DNA of 64,000 nt from Sphingomonas sp. 7/4-4 (lineage in GTDB: Bacteria > Pseudomonadota > Alphaproteobacteria > Sphingomonadales > Sphingomonadaceae). Shown piece by piece: positions 20,378 through 28,402 of this stretch (position 1 is the stretch's first letter; each line of letters begins with the position of its first letter). The stretch is from positions 3,488,501 through 3,552,500 of the forward strand of contig NZ_CP115960.1 of assembly GCF_027941955.1 (NCBI RefSeq). The letters run 5' to 3'. The position numbers and the translations under genes are program-made. Below the pieces are notes generated by a model, which was not told where the DNA came from, did no database searches, and saw only the letters and a list, made by a program, of their open reading frames with translations.

Positions 20378-21469
20378 ATGAACCTCCCCTCCGCCGCCCG
20401 GCTCTATCTTCGCCCCACCCAGTTCGTCGACACGCCGGTCGGGCGGGATGGCGCGGTGGCGCGGCTGGCGGGCGGACTGTGCTGGTTCGCGGCCTATGAG
20501 CTGATCGCAGTGCAGGGCGGCCGGCGCGTGCTCCAGCGCACCATTCCGGTTGCCGATCTCCCCGACGACGAACGCCTCCACGCGATCGCCGCACGCATCT
20601 CCGCCCCGCGCGCGCCGCTCAAGCTCGGTGAGCGCGTGGTGCGGCTCGATCAGCCGCAGGTGATGGGTATCCTCAACGTCACGCCCGACAGCTTCTCCGA
20701 CGGCGGCCGCCACGTCGGCGATCCGGCCGCGGCGGCGCAGGTCGGCGTCGACATGACGGTTGCCGGGGCCGCGATCGTCGATGTCGGCGGCGAATCGACT
20801 CGGCCGGGCGCGGAGACGGTGTGGGAAGGCGACGAGATCGAGCGGACCGTGCCCGTCATCGAGCGGCTGGCGCGCAGCGGCGCCGCGGTGTCGATCGACA
20901 CGCGCAAGGCGGCGGTGATGGAGGCGGCGCTCGGCGCGGGGGCGCAGCTGGTCAACGATGTCTCGGCCCTGCTTTACGACGATCGCGCGCTCGATGTGGC
21001 GGCGGCGGCAGGCTGCCCGGTGGTGCTGATGCACTCGCCCGATCCCGGCAGGACCGGCCATGATGGCGGCAATTACGGCGACGTGCTGCTCGAGGTTTAT
21101 GACTGGCTCGATCGCCGCGTCGACGAAGTCGTGGCGAAGGGCATCGCGCGGGAACGTGTGCTGATCGACCCGGGCATAGGCTTCGGCAAGTCGCTCGCCG
21201 ACAATCTCGCATTGCTCAATGGCCTTGCGCTGTTCCACGGGATCGGCTGCGGCGTGGTGCTCGGTGCCAGCCGCAAGCGGATGATCGGTGCGCTCTCGAA
21301 CGAGGCACCCGCCGAGGCGCGGCTGGGCGGTTCGCTGGCGGTCGCGCTCAAGGGCGCGGAGCTCGGCGCCCAGCTGATCCGCGTCCATGACGTGTTCGAG
21401 ACCGCGCAGGCGCTGCGCATATGGCGCGGGATGCGCGATGCGGCTTTGGTGGCGCGCCAGCCGGGCTAA
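20378..21469 (+). CDS. folP: Dihydropteroate synthase
   Basis: 363 residues. Condenses p-aminobenzoate with dihydropterin pyrophosphate in folate synthesis; target of sulfonamides. Core motifs are present: MGILNVTPDSFSDGG, VDVGGESTRPGA, SIDTRKAAV, LVNDVSAL, LIDPGIGFGKSLADN and GASRKRMIG. About 90 extra N-terminal residues (RLYLRPTQFVDTPVG to DERLHAIAARI) precede the TIM barrel, an extension seen in sphingomonad homologues. Convergent with the SDR gene, overlapping it by 4 bp. Confidence 0.95.
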   Translation: MNLPSAARLYLRPTQFVDTPVGRDGAVARLAGGLCWFAAYELIAVQGGRRVLQRTIPVADLPDDERLHAIAARISAPRAPLKLGERVVRLDQPQVMGILNVTPDSFSDGGRHVGDPAAAAQVGVDMTVAGAAIVDVGGESTRPGAETVWEGDEIERTVPVIERLARSGAAVSIDTRKAAVMEAALGAGAQLVNDVSALLYDDRALDVAAAAGCPVVLMHSPDPGRTGHDGGNYGDVLLEVYDWLDRRVDEVVAKGIARERVLIDPGIGFGKSLADNLALLNGLALFHGIGCGVVLGASRKRMIGALSNEAPAEARLGGSLAVALKGAELGAQLIRVHDVFETAQALRIWRGMRDAALVARQPG

Positions 21470-22197
21470 AGCGTGTAGCCGCCGTCGCTGATCAGGGTCG
21501 CGCCGGTGACGAGCGCGCTCTGGTCGGAGAGCAGGAAGGCGATCTGCCGGGCGATCTCCTCGGGCTTGGCATAACGGCCGAGCGGCGTGGCCATCTTGGC
21601 CATCTCGGCGAAGGCGGCGTCGCGGCCGATTTGGGCGGCGCGCTCGGCGAACATCGGGATCGCGTCCCACACCGGCGTTTCGACGCCTGCGGGGGCGATG
21701 GCGTTGACCCGGATGCCGTGCGGCGCGCCTTCCTTCGCCGCGACCTTGGCGAGGTGGATCAGCGCCGCCTTGGACGCGCCATAAGCGGCGACGCCGGGCT
21801 CGGCCTTCACGCCGGCCGCGGAGGCAGTGAGGACGATCGATCCGCCGCGCCCGCGCATCGCGCGCAGTGCCGCACGCAGCGTCAGGAACGCACCGTCGAG
21901 ATTGATCGAGAGGATGCGCCGCCACTCGTCGAGCGCGAGATCGGCTATCGCCCCCGCACCGGCGACGCCCGCATTGACCACCGCATGGTCGAGCCCGGCC
22001 AGGTCGAGCCGGTCCCAGAGCGCCTCGTCCCGCACGTCGCCGGTGACGGCCTCATGCGCGAAGTCCATGGGTATCGGCGACGTATCGACGAGGATCAGCC
22101 GCGCGGCGCCCTCGGTGGCGAAATGCCGCGCGAGCGCGAGACCGATGCCCGATGCGGCACCGGTGACGAGGACGGACTTTCCGGAAAAGACGGGCAT
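21466..22197 (-). CDS. Short-chain dehydrogenase/reductase
   Basis: 243 residues, classical SDR: cofactor motif TGAASGIG, NAG (VVNAGVAGAG), catalytic Ser in VLTASAAGVKAEPG, YGASK with the catalytic Tyr and Lys, and the C-terminal LVTGATLISDGGYTL. The aspartate in LILVDTS after the second strand favours NAD. Substrate unknown. Ends within folP on the opposite strand; the upstream regulator follows the same direction with a 15-bp gap. Confidence 0.9.
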   Translation of the reverse strand: MPVFSGKSVLVTGAASGIGLALARHFATEGAARLILVDTSPIPMDFAHEAVTGDVRDEALWDRLDLAGLDHAVVNAGVAGAGAIADLALDEWRRILSINLDGAFLTLRAALRAMRGRGGSIVLTASAAGVKAEPGVAAYGASKAALIHLAKVAAKEGAPHGIRVNAIAPAGVETPVWDAIPMFAERAAQIGRDAAFAEMAKMATPLGRYAKPEEIARQIAFLLSDQSALVTGATLISDGGYTL

Positions 22198-22212
22198 GCC
22201 GCCCGTCTAGGC

Positions 22213-23640
22213 TCAGGCGGCGCTCTGGTCGATCCCGAGCTCGCCGAGCTTGCGGTACAGCGTCGAGCGGCCGATGCCGAGGCGGCGCGCGACTTCGGTC
22301 ATGCGGCCGCGATAATGGCCGATGGCGAGGCGGATGACGTCGGCCTCGATCTCGTCGAGCGCGCGCAGATTGCCGTCGGGACGGAACAGGGTGACGCCGG
22401 CATTGCCCGAGCCCTGCTGCACCGGTCCGCTGCCGGCCGGGCGGCCCGCGGCGAGCTGAGCGATCTGCGGGAAGTCGGCGCGGGCGAGGCCGTCGCCGTC
22501 GCAGAGCACCGCGGCGCGGAACAGGGCGTTCTGGAGCTGGCGGACATTGCCCGGCCAGTCATAGCTGCCGAGCAGGGTCAGCGCGTCGTCGGTGATGCCC
22601 AAGGGCCGGAGCCCCGGCTGCTCGGCGATCCGCGCGAGCAGGTGGCGGGCGAGCGCGGGGATGTCGCCGGCGCGTTCGCGCAAGGGCGGGATCGTGACCT
22701 GGACGACGTTGAGGCGGTAATAGAGGTCTTCGCGGAAGCGGCCGGCCTCGACTTCGGCGAGCAGGCTCTTGTTGGTCGCGGCGATGACGCGGACATCGAC
22801 TTCGCGGGGATGGCGCGCGCCCAGAGGCTGGATCTCGCCCGACTGGAGCACGCGCAGCAACTTGACCTGCGCGTCGAGCGGCATCTCGCCGACCTCGTCG
22901 AGGAACAATGTGCTGCCGTCGGCATCCTGGAAGCGGCCGATCTTGCGCTCGAACGCGCCGGTGAACGCACCCTTCTCGTGCCCGAACAGTTCCGATTCGA
23001 CGAGATTGGCGGGAATCGCGCCGCAATTGACGGCGATCGCCGGCTTCTTGTTGCGCGGGGAAGCGGCGTGGATCGCCTCCGCGACCACTTCCTTGCCGAC
23101 TCCGCTTTCGCCTTCGATCAGGACGGGCACGCGGGCGCGGGCCGCCTTGGCGGCGATCGCGAGCGCGGCGCGGAACTGCGGCGCGCTGCCGACGATCTCG
23201 TCGAAGGCGAGGCTGGCCGACAGCTTTTCGGTGAGCGGGCGGAGCTCGCCTGCGGTCAGGCCGCCGATCGCCGCTTCGAGGGCGGCGAGCAGCCGGTCCG
23301 AAGCGATCGGCTTGACGAGGAAATCGGTGGCGCCGGCGCGCATCGCGCTGACCGCGGCGGCGGCCGAGCTGTTGGCGGTGAGCACGAGGATCGGCAATTG
23401 CGGACGGCGCGCGCGCAGCTCGCCGATCAAGGCGGCGGCATCGGCATCGGACGAAGCGTGATCGAGGATGATCGCGTCGAGCGCCATGCCGTCGGGCGTG
23501 CCGAGCATCGCGATCGCCGTTTCGGATTCGCCCGCGAAGACGGTGCGCCAGGCGCGGCGCGCAGCGATCGCTGCGACGAGGCGGCGCTGCGCCGGTTCGT
23601 CGTCTATCAGCATCAGGAGGCGCTGTCCGTTGCGCGTCAT
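22213..23640 (-). CDS. Sigma-54-dependent response regulator (NtrC family)
   Basis: 475 residues in three domains. Receiver: MLIDDEPAQRRLVAAIA with a probable phospho-acceptor Asp in IILDHASSD and the conserved Lys in DFLVKPIAS. AAA+ domain: Walker A GESGVGKE, the sigma-54 contact loop GAFTGA fully intact, Walker B LFLDEVGEMP and sensor WPGNVRQLQN. C-terminal Fis-type helix-turn-helix: MTEVARRLGIGRSTLYRKLGEL. It should activate sigma-54 promoters after phosphorylation. No sensor kinase lies beside it. Targets are not evident; I saw no sigma-54 promoter nearby. Confidence 0.93.
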   Translation of the reverse strand: MTRNGQRLLMLIDDEPAQRRLVAAIAARRAWRTVFAGESETAIAMLGTPDGMALDAIILDHASSDADAAALIGELRARRPQLPILVLTANSSAAAAVSAMRAGATDFLVKPIASDRLLAALEAAIGGLTAGELRPLTEKLSASLAFDEIVGSAPQFRAALAIAAKAARARVPVLIEGESGVGKEVVAEAIHAASPRNKKPAIAVNCGAIPANLVESELFGHEKGAFTGAFERKIGRFQDADGSTLFLDEVGEMPLDAQVKLLRVLQSGEIQPLGARHPREVDVRVIAATNKSLLAEVEAGRFREDLYYRLNVVQVTIPPLRERAGDIPALARHLLARIAEQPGLRPLGITDDALTLLGSYDWPGNVRQLQNALFRAAVLCDGDGLARADFPQIAQLAAGRPAGSGPVQQGSGNAGVTLFRPDGNLRALDEIEADVIRLAIGHYRGRMTEVARRLGIGRSTLYRKLGELGIDQSAA

Positions 23641-23800
23641 CCGTCTGTCCCTAATGTCCCGTTTCAGGGCATTGCTTAGACTGCAACCGGTAAAGGCCCG
23701 CTTAAGCCTGCGCGCAACCGATGTTTGCGGCGGCGGGGTTGAGGGGATGCGGTGCCGCGGTTAAGGTTCGGCGAAATTTGCGCATAGGGGATGAGGACGC

Positions 23801-23938
23801 ATGGCCGATACGGGCGACAACAGCACCGAAGTGCAGGTGCACGCCGAGACCTATAGCGGCTTCACCAAGCTCATGCTCTGGGGGACGATCGCGTCGGCCG
23901 CCGTCGGCGCCTTCGTCGTCTTCATGATCGCCAGCTGA
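23801..23938 (+). CDS. aa3-type cytochrome c oxidase subunit IV-like peptide
   Basis: A 45-residue protein. A polar N-terminus (VQVHAETYSGFTKLMLWGT) is followed by one membrane helix (IASAAVGAFVVFMIAS), the layout of the small bacterial aa3 oxidase subunit IV family. The other oxidase genes are not in the window, but this peptide is often encoded directly before pntA in sphingomonads. Its TGA ends one base before the GTG start of pntA1, so translation is probably coupled. Confidence 0.82.
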   Translation: MADTGDNSTEVQVHAETYSGFTKLMLWGTIASAAVGAFVVFMIAS

Positions 23939-23939
23939 G

Positions 23940-25061
23940 GTGAAGATCGCGGTGCTCAAGGAGACCGCCGCCGGCGAGCGGCGCGTCTCCGCGACTCCCG
24001 AGACCGTCAAGAAGTTCGTCGGTCTGGGCGCCACCGTCGCAGTCGAGGCGGGTGCGGGCGAGACCGCGTCGATCGCCGATCAGGGCTATGCCGATGCAGG
24101 CGCGACCATCGGAGGGCGCGGGGACGTGCTGGCCGACGCCGATATCGTGCTGGGTGTGCAGGGGCCGGATCCCGACCAGCTTCCCGGTTTGAAGCAGGGC
24201 GCATGGATCGTCGCGGGGTTGAACCCGTTCGGGGAGCGCGCGCGAGTCGATCGCTATGCCGCGCTCGGCGCCGAGGCGCTGGCGATGGAGTTCATGCCAC
24301 GCATCACCCGTGCGCAGTCGATGGACATATTGTCTTCGCAGTCGAATTTGGCGGGCTACAAGGCGGTGCTCGACGCCGCGTCCGAATATGGCCGCGCCTT
24401 TCCGATGATGATGACCGCGGCGGGCACGGTGAGCGCCGCCAAGGTGTTCGTGATGGGCGTGGGCGTGGCGGGCCTGCAGGCGATCGCCACCGCGCGGCGG
24501 CTGGGCGCGCAAGTCTCGGCCACCGATGTGCGCGCCGCGACCAAGGAACAGATCCAGTCGCTCGGCGCCAAGCCGATCTTCGTCGAGAATGTGAAGGGCA
24601 TCGAGGGCGAGGGCACCGGCGGCTATGCCACCGAGATGTCCGACGAATACAAGGCGGCGCAGGCCGAATTGGTCTCGAGCCACATCGCCAAGCAGGACAT
24701 CGTCATCACCACTGCGCTGATCCCGGGGCGTCCGGCACCGCGGCTGATCAGCGACGCGCAGATCGCGAGCATGAAGCCGGGCAGCGTGATCGTCGATCTC
24801 GCGGTCGAGGCGGGCGGCAATGTCGAGGGCGCGGTGGCGGGCGAAGTGGTGACCGTCCACGGCGTGAAGATCGTCGGGCACCGCAACGTGCCCTCGCGTC
24901 TGGCGGCCGATACCTCGGCGCTGTTCGCGCGCAATTTGTTCAACTTCCTCTCGGCCTTCTGGGACAAGGAAGCGGGCAAGCCGGTGCTCGACGACGAGAT
25001 CGGCAACGCGATCCGGCTGACGCAGGGCGGCAAGGTCATGAGCGAGAGGTTGTTGGGTTGA
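23940..25061 (+). CDS. pntA1: NAD(P) transhydrogenase alpha subunit, soluble domain I
   Basis: 373 residues, GTG start. Peripheral NAD(H)-binding subunit of the proton-translocating transhydrogenase that makes NADPH from NADH using the proton gradient. Typical text: [40 protein letters not shown], the Rossmann motif [18 protein letters not shown] with ATDVRAA, and [17 protein letters not shown]. The alpha subunit is split, as usual in alphaproteobacteria, with its membrane part in pntA2. Here a 444-bp inverted-repeat element separates the two halves. Confidence 0.95.
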   Translation: MKIAVLKETAAGERRVSATPETVKKFVGLGATVAVEAGAGETASIADQGYADAGATIGGRGDVLADADIVLGVQGPDPDQLPGLKQGAWIVAGLNPFGERARVDRYAALGAEALAMEFMPRITRAQSMDILSSQSNLAGYKAVLDAASEYGRAFPMMMTAAGTVSAAKVFVMGVGVAGLQAIATARRLGAQVSATDVRAATKEQIQSLGAKPIFVENVKGIEGEGTGGYATEMSDEYKAAQAELVSSHIAKQDIVITTALIPGRPAPRLISDAQIASMKPGSVIVDLAVEAGGNVEGAVAGEVVTVHGVKIVGHRNVPSRLAADTSALFARNLFNFLSAFWDKEAGKPVLDDEIGNAIRLTQGGKVMSERLLG

Positions 25062-25074
25062 GCATCGCTCCCTC

Positions 25075-25518
25075 GATCCTCCCCGGAACGGGGAGGGGAC
25101 CGCGCGAAGCGCGGTGGAGGGGCTCTCCGCGCATGCTTCGGCCCGAAACCGCTAGGGCGCGCAAGCAGCGCAGGGAAATGAGCTATCCCGAGGTGCTGCT
25201 TTGGCAGCGGTTGAGAAGCCGGTCGTCCGGCCTGCATTTTCGCAACCATCATGCCATCGGGTCTTACGTCGTTGATTTCTATTACGCGCCGAAGCGGCTC
25301 GTCATCGAGATCGATGGGCAGATCCATTCCACTCCGGCTGCAATCGAGCATGACCGAAAACGCGACAGCTTTGTCCGCGGTAACGGCTATCAACTCGTAC
25401 GGATCAATGCTGCCGACGTGCTGAAAGACGCTGACGGCGTAGCCGCCTCGATTGTCGCGCTCGCGGCGCGCCCCTCCACCGTCCTTTGGACGGTCCCCTC
25501 CCCGTGCCGGGGAGGATC
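25075..25518 (+). mobile_element. 444-bp element with 49-bp terminal inverted repeats carrying a DUF559 gene
   Basis: Ends 25075-25123 and 25470-25518 are inverted copies matching at all but about ten of 49 positions. Both start GATCCTCCCCGG and end CGGTGGAGGGGC; each contains an inner hairpin CTCCCC/GGGGAG and a second stem (CCGCGCGAAGCGCGG on the left, CCGTCCTTTGGACGG on the right). The interior is almost entirely one coding frame for a DUF559 protein. It lies inside the pnt operon between pntA1 and pntA2. I cannot identify a target-site duplication. Confidence 0.75.
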
Positions 25519-25528
25519 AGGAGTAATT
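25133..25528 (+). CDS. DUF559 (Vsr/PD-(D/E)XK nuclease-like) protein, reading frame open into pntA2
   Basis: The body matches DUF559: [52 protein letters not shown] and [15 protein letters not shown]. The acidic residues expected at a Vsr-like active site (Glu of SYPE, Asp of VVDF, Glu of IEID) are present, so the fold may be catalytically competent. About 130 residues from the ATG at 25133 to pntA2. There is no in-frame stop before pntA2: the frame crosses the right inverted repeat ([19 protein letters not shown]) and continues as PntA2. Either a fusion is made or pntA2 is initiated internally at its own ribosome site. No function is established for this family. Confidence 0.7.
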
Positions 25529-25822
25529 ATGGACTTCATCTCGATCCTGTCGATCTTCGTGCTGGCGTGCTTCGTCGGCTATTACGTCGTCTGGTCGGTC
25601 ACCCCGGCGCTGCACACGCCGCTGATGGCGGTGACCAATGCGATCTCGTCGGTAATCATCGTCGGCGCGCTGATCGCGTCGGCGGCGGTCGGGCTGGGCA
25701 ATGGCGGCGCGGTCTCCAAATGGCTGGGGCTGATCGCCGTGGTGTTCGCCAGCATCAACATCTTCGGCGGCTTCGCAGTGACCGCGCGGATGCTCGCAAT
25801 GTACAAGAAGAAGGTGCGCTGA
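25529..25822 (+). CDS. pntA2: NAD(P) transhydrogenase alpha subunit, membrane domain
   Basis: 97 residues with three to four hydrophobic helices ([60 protein letters not shown]), ending [12 protein letters not shown]. The [12 protein letters not shown] motif is family-typical. It forms part of the proton channel with PntB. The ATG has a CAGGAG ribosome site at 25518-25523, immediately after the right end of the DUF559 element, so expression may depend on transcription crossing the element. One base separates its stop from the pntB ATG. Confidence 0.93.
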   Translation: MDFISILSIFVLACFVGYYVVWSVTPALHTPLMAVTNAISSVIIVGALIASAAVGLGNGGAVSKWLGLIAVVFASINIFGGFAVTARMLAMYKKKVR

Positions 25823-25823
25823 G

Positions 25824-27317
25824 ATGGAACATGCCGTCGCAGTGAGCCCCTGGGTGTCGCTGGCCTATCTGGTCGCGGGCGTCTGTTTCATCCTCGCATT
25901 GCGCGGGCTTTCGAGCCCGGTCACCAGCCAGCGCGGCAATCGTCTCGGCATGATCGGCATGGCGATCGCGGTGGTGACGACGCTGGTTACGCATGTGCCG
26001 TTCAAAGACATGACTAATGTGCCCTTATCACAAGCGGCACTTTTCCAACCCGATTGGGTTACCGTCGCGGAGATTCTCGGCGCTATCGCCATCGGCGCCG
26101 TTATCGGCCTCGTCACTGCCCGGCGCATCGCCATGACCGCGATGCCGCAGCTGGTCGCCGCATTCCACTCGCTGGTCGGCATGGCGGCGGTGCTCGTCGC
26201 GGCGGCGGCGTTCCTCAATCCGCAGGCCTTCGGCATCGCCGACATCGTCATCCCGATGATCGGCGAGCCCTTCGCCAGCATCCGCCAGGTCAGCCGGATC
26301 GAGATGGCGCTCGGCGTCGCGATCGGCGCGATCACGTTCTCGGGGTCGGTGATCGCGTTCCTGAAGCTCAACGGCAATATGAGCGGCAAGCCGATCATGC
26401 TGCCCGGCCGCCACGTCATCAACCTCGGGCTGATCGCCGCGATCCTCGGCCTGATCGCCTATTTCGTGACCGATCAGAGCCCCTGGGTCTTCTGGACCGT
26501 CACGGCGCTGAGCTTCCTGATCGGCTTCCTGCTGATCATCCCGATCGGCGGCGCGGACATGCCGGTCGTGGTGTCGATGCTCAATTCCTATTCGGGCTGG
26601 GCGGCGGCGGCGATGGGGTTCACGCTCCACAACAGCGCGATGATCATCACCGGCGCGCTCGTCGGCAGCTCGGGCGCGATCCTCAGCTACATCATGTGCC
26701 GCGCGATGAACCGCAGCTTCATCAGCGTGATCGCGGGCGGCTTCGGCGGCGACAGCGGCGGCGGTGCGGCTGCGGCGGCGACCGACCGGCCGTGGAAGCG
26801 CGGCTCGGCCGAGGACGCCGCCTTCCTGATGCAGCAGGCCGAGCAGGTGATCATCGTCCCCGGCTACGGCATGGCGGTCGCGCAGGCGCAGCATGCGCTG
26901 CGCGAGATGGGCGACAAGCTCAAGGCGCATGGCGTCCGCGTGAAATACGCCATCCACCCGGTCGCGGGGCGCATGCCCGGGCACATGAACGTGCTGCTCG
27001 CCGAGGCGAACGTGCCCTATGACGAGGTGTTCGAGCTCGAGGACATCAACTCCGAATTCGCCCAGACCGACGTCGCCTTCGTGATCGGCGCCAACGACGT
27101 GACCAACCCCGCCGCCAAGACCGACAAGAGCTCGCCGATCTACGGCATGCCGGTGCTCGATGTCGAAAAGGCCAAGACGGTGCTGTTCATCAAGCGCTCG
27201 ATGGGCGGCGTGGGCTATGCGGGCGTAGACAACGAGTTGTTTTACCGCGACAACACGATGATGCTTCTCGCCGATGCGAAGAAGATGGTGGAGGAAATCG
27301 TAAAGTCGCTCGACTGA
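25824..27317 (+). CDS. pntB: NAD(P) transhydrogenase beta subunit
   Basis: 497 residues. N-terminal membrane half with about nine helices (AFHSLVGMAAVLVAAAAF, GADMPVVVSMLNSYSGWAAA) and a C-terminal NADP-binding domain III with VIIVPGYGMAVAQAQHA, IHPVAGRMPGHMNVLLAEA, IGANDVTNPAA and KRSMGGVGYAGVDNELF. All conserved segments are intact. Completes the transhydrogenase that supplies NADPH for biosynthesis and redox defence. Confidence 0.96.
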   Translation: MEHAVAVSPWVSLAYLVAGVCFILALRGLSSPVTSQRGNRLGMIGMAIAVVTTLVTHVPFKDMTNVPLSQAALFQPDWVTVAEILGAIAIGAVIGLVTARRIAMTAMPQLVAAFHSLVGMAAVLVAAAAFLNPQAFGIADIVIPMIGEPFASIRQVSRIEMALGVAIGAITFSGSVIAFLKLNGNMSGKPIMLPGRHVINLGLIAAILGLIAYFVTDQSPWVFWTVTALSFLIGFLLIIPIGGADMPVVVSMLNSYSGWAAAAMGFTLHNSAMIITGALVGSSGAILSYIMCRAMNRSFISVIAGGFGGDSGGGAAAAATDRPWKRGSAEDAAFLMQQAEQVIIVPGYGMAVAQAQHALREMGDKLKAHGVRVKYAIHPVAGRMPGHMNVLLAEANVPYDEVFELEDINSEFAQTDVAFVIGANDVTNPAAKTDKSSPIYGMPVLDVEKAKTVLFIKRSMGGVGYAGVDNELFYRDNTMMLLADAKKMVEEIVKSLD

Positions 27318-27353
27318 GCGCGCGGCGCGGGGTGCTGCGAAAATGGGGGCAAG

Positions 27354-28283
27354 ATGGCGAATATCGATACGATTCTGAGCGGCACGTTCGGTATCCTCGC
27401 CCGGCGGCCCGGTTCGGTCGCGATCTGGACGGCAACCTATTCCGTCGCCTCGCTGGCCCTGGGCTTTGCCATGGTGTTCGCAATGACCGGCACCGTCGGC
27501 CTGACGCCGGACCCGATGACCAATCCCGCTGCGTTCGGCGGCGGCGCGATACTCATCATGGTCGTGTCCTACATCGTCTTCCTGCTGCTCGGCATGGTCA
27601 TCATGAATGCCGTGTTTCGCGCGGTCCTGATGCCCGACGAGCAGGGCTTTGCGTCGATGCGGCTGGGATGGGACGAGCTTCGCGCGCTCGGGCTGCTGTT
27701 TCTCTACCTGATCGGCTTCACGATACTCGTGTTCATCGGCGAGCTGGTGGTGCTCCTGCTGGTGGGGCTGGTGGGGTTCGCCGCCGGATCGCCGATGGCC
27801 GCCGGGCTGCTGGGCATATTGGGGTTCCTCGCGCTGATGGGTTTCCTGGTCTGGGTGCAGGTGCGCCTGTCGCCGCTGTTCCCGCTGAGCCTCTATCGCC
27901 AGCGGATCAGTATCGACGGTGCCTGGGCGTTGAGCCGCGGGCGGTTCTGGATATTGTTCGCGGCGTATCTGATCGTGCTGGTTCCGCTTCTCGTCGTCGG
28001 GATGGCGCTCGGCTGGTGGGTTATGGGCGGCTATTTCGCCGAGATCGCCGCCGCGCAGGGCGATCCCGCGCTGATCCAGGCTGCGGCGCAGAATTTCGCG
28101 GCGCAGCAGGCGGCGATGGGTGCGCCCCTGCGGATTTTCGTCACGCTTGTCATGGCGTTGTTCACGATGATCGGTGCCACCTTGTGGTTCGGCGTCGCGG
28201 CCAGCGCCACGCGCGCGCTTCTCGATGCGAGCAGCGAAGTGTCTGAAACAGAGGTTTATCGCTCCGCCGCGATCTTCGAATGA
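27354..28283 (+). CDS. Hypothetical multi-pass membrane protein
   Basis: 309 residues with six predicted membrane helices, e.g. SVASLALGFAMVFAMTG, GGAILIMVVSYIVFLLLGM, FTILVFIGELVVLLLVGLVG and FWILFAAYLIVLVPLLVVGM. The segment RQRISIDGAWALSRGRFW between helices recalls the membrane domain found in glycerophosphodiester phosphodiesterase-associated proteins (DUF7847-like), but no enzymatic domain is present. The last codons overlap a TCTGAAACAGA site that belongs to the operator-like array in front of the next gene. Confidence 0.75.
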   Translation: MANIDTILSGTFGILARRPGSVAIWTATYSVASLALGFAMVFAMTGTVGLTPDPMTNPAAFGGGAILIMVVSYIVFLLLGMVIMNAVFRAVLMPDEQGFASMRLGWDELRALGLLFLYLIGFTILVFIGELVVLLLVGLVGFAAGSPMAAGLLGILGFLALMGFLVWVQVRLSPLFPLSLYRQRISIDGAWALSRGRFWILFAAYLIVLVPLLVVGMALGWWVMGGYFAEIAAAQGDPALIQAAAQNFAAQQAAMGAPLRIFVTLVMALFTMIGATLWFGVAASATRALLDASSEVSETEVYRSAAIFE

Positions 28284-28400
28284 TCCGGAACGGAGCGCCG
28301 AGTTGAACACCCCACGCGTCGCGCGGGTCGCCTTATAACCTCCGAAACGGAGGAAATCGGACTCACCCGTTTCGGAGCCATGCGGCATCTCCGGAACAGA
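28242..28400. promoter_or_regulatory. Array of five 11-bp near-palindromes before the MarR-like gene
   Basis: TCTGAAACAGA (28242-28252), TCCGGAACGGA (28284-28294), TCCGAAACGGA (28341-28351), TCCGAAACGGG on the minus strand (28366-28376) and TCCGGAACAGA (28390-28400). The consensus is TCYGRAACRGR. The first lies within the end of the preceding gene and the last is 2 bp from the start codon. The repetition and position suggest an operator, probably for autoregulation. Confidence 0.6.
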
Positions 28401-28402
28401 AG

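Noticed and set aside
28284..28311. EcfG promoter in front of the MarR-like gene
   Set aside because: GGAAC occurs inside the 11-bp repeats, but no CGTT is found 16 or 17 bases downstream of any of them.
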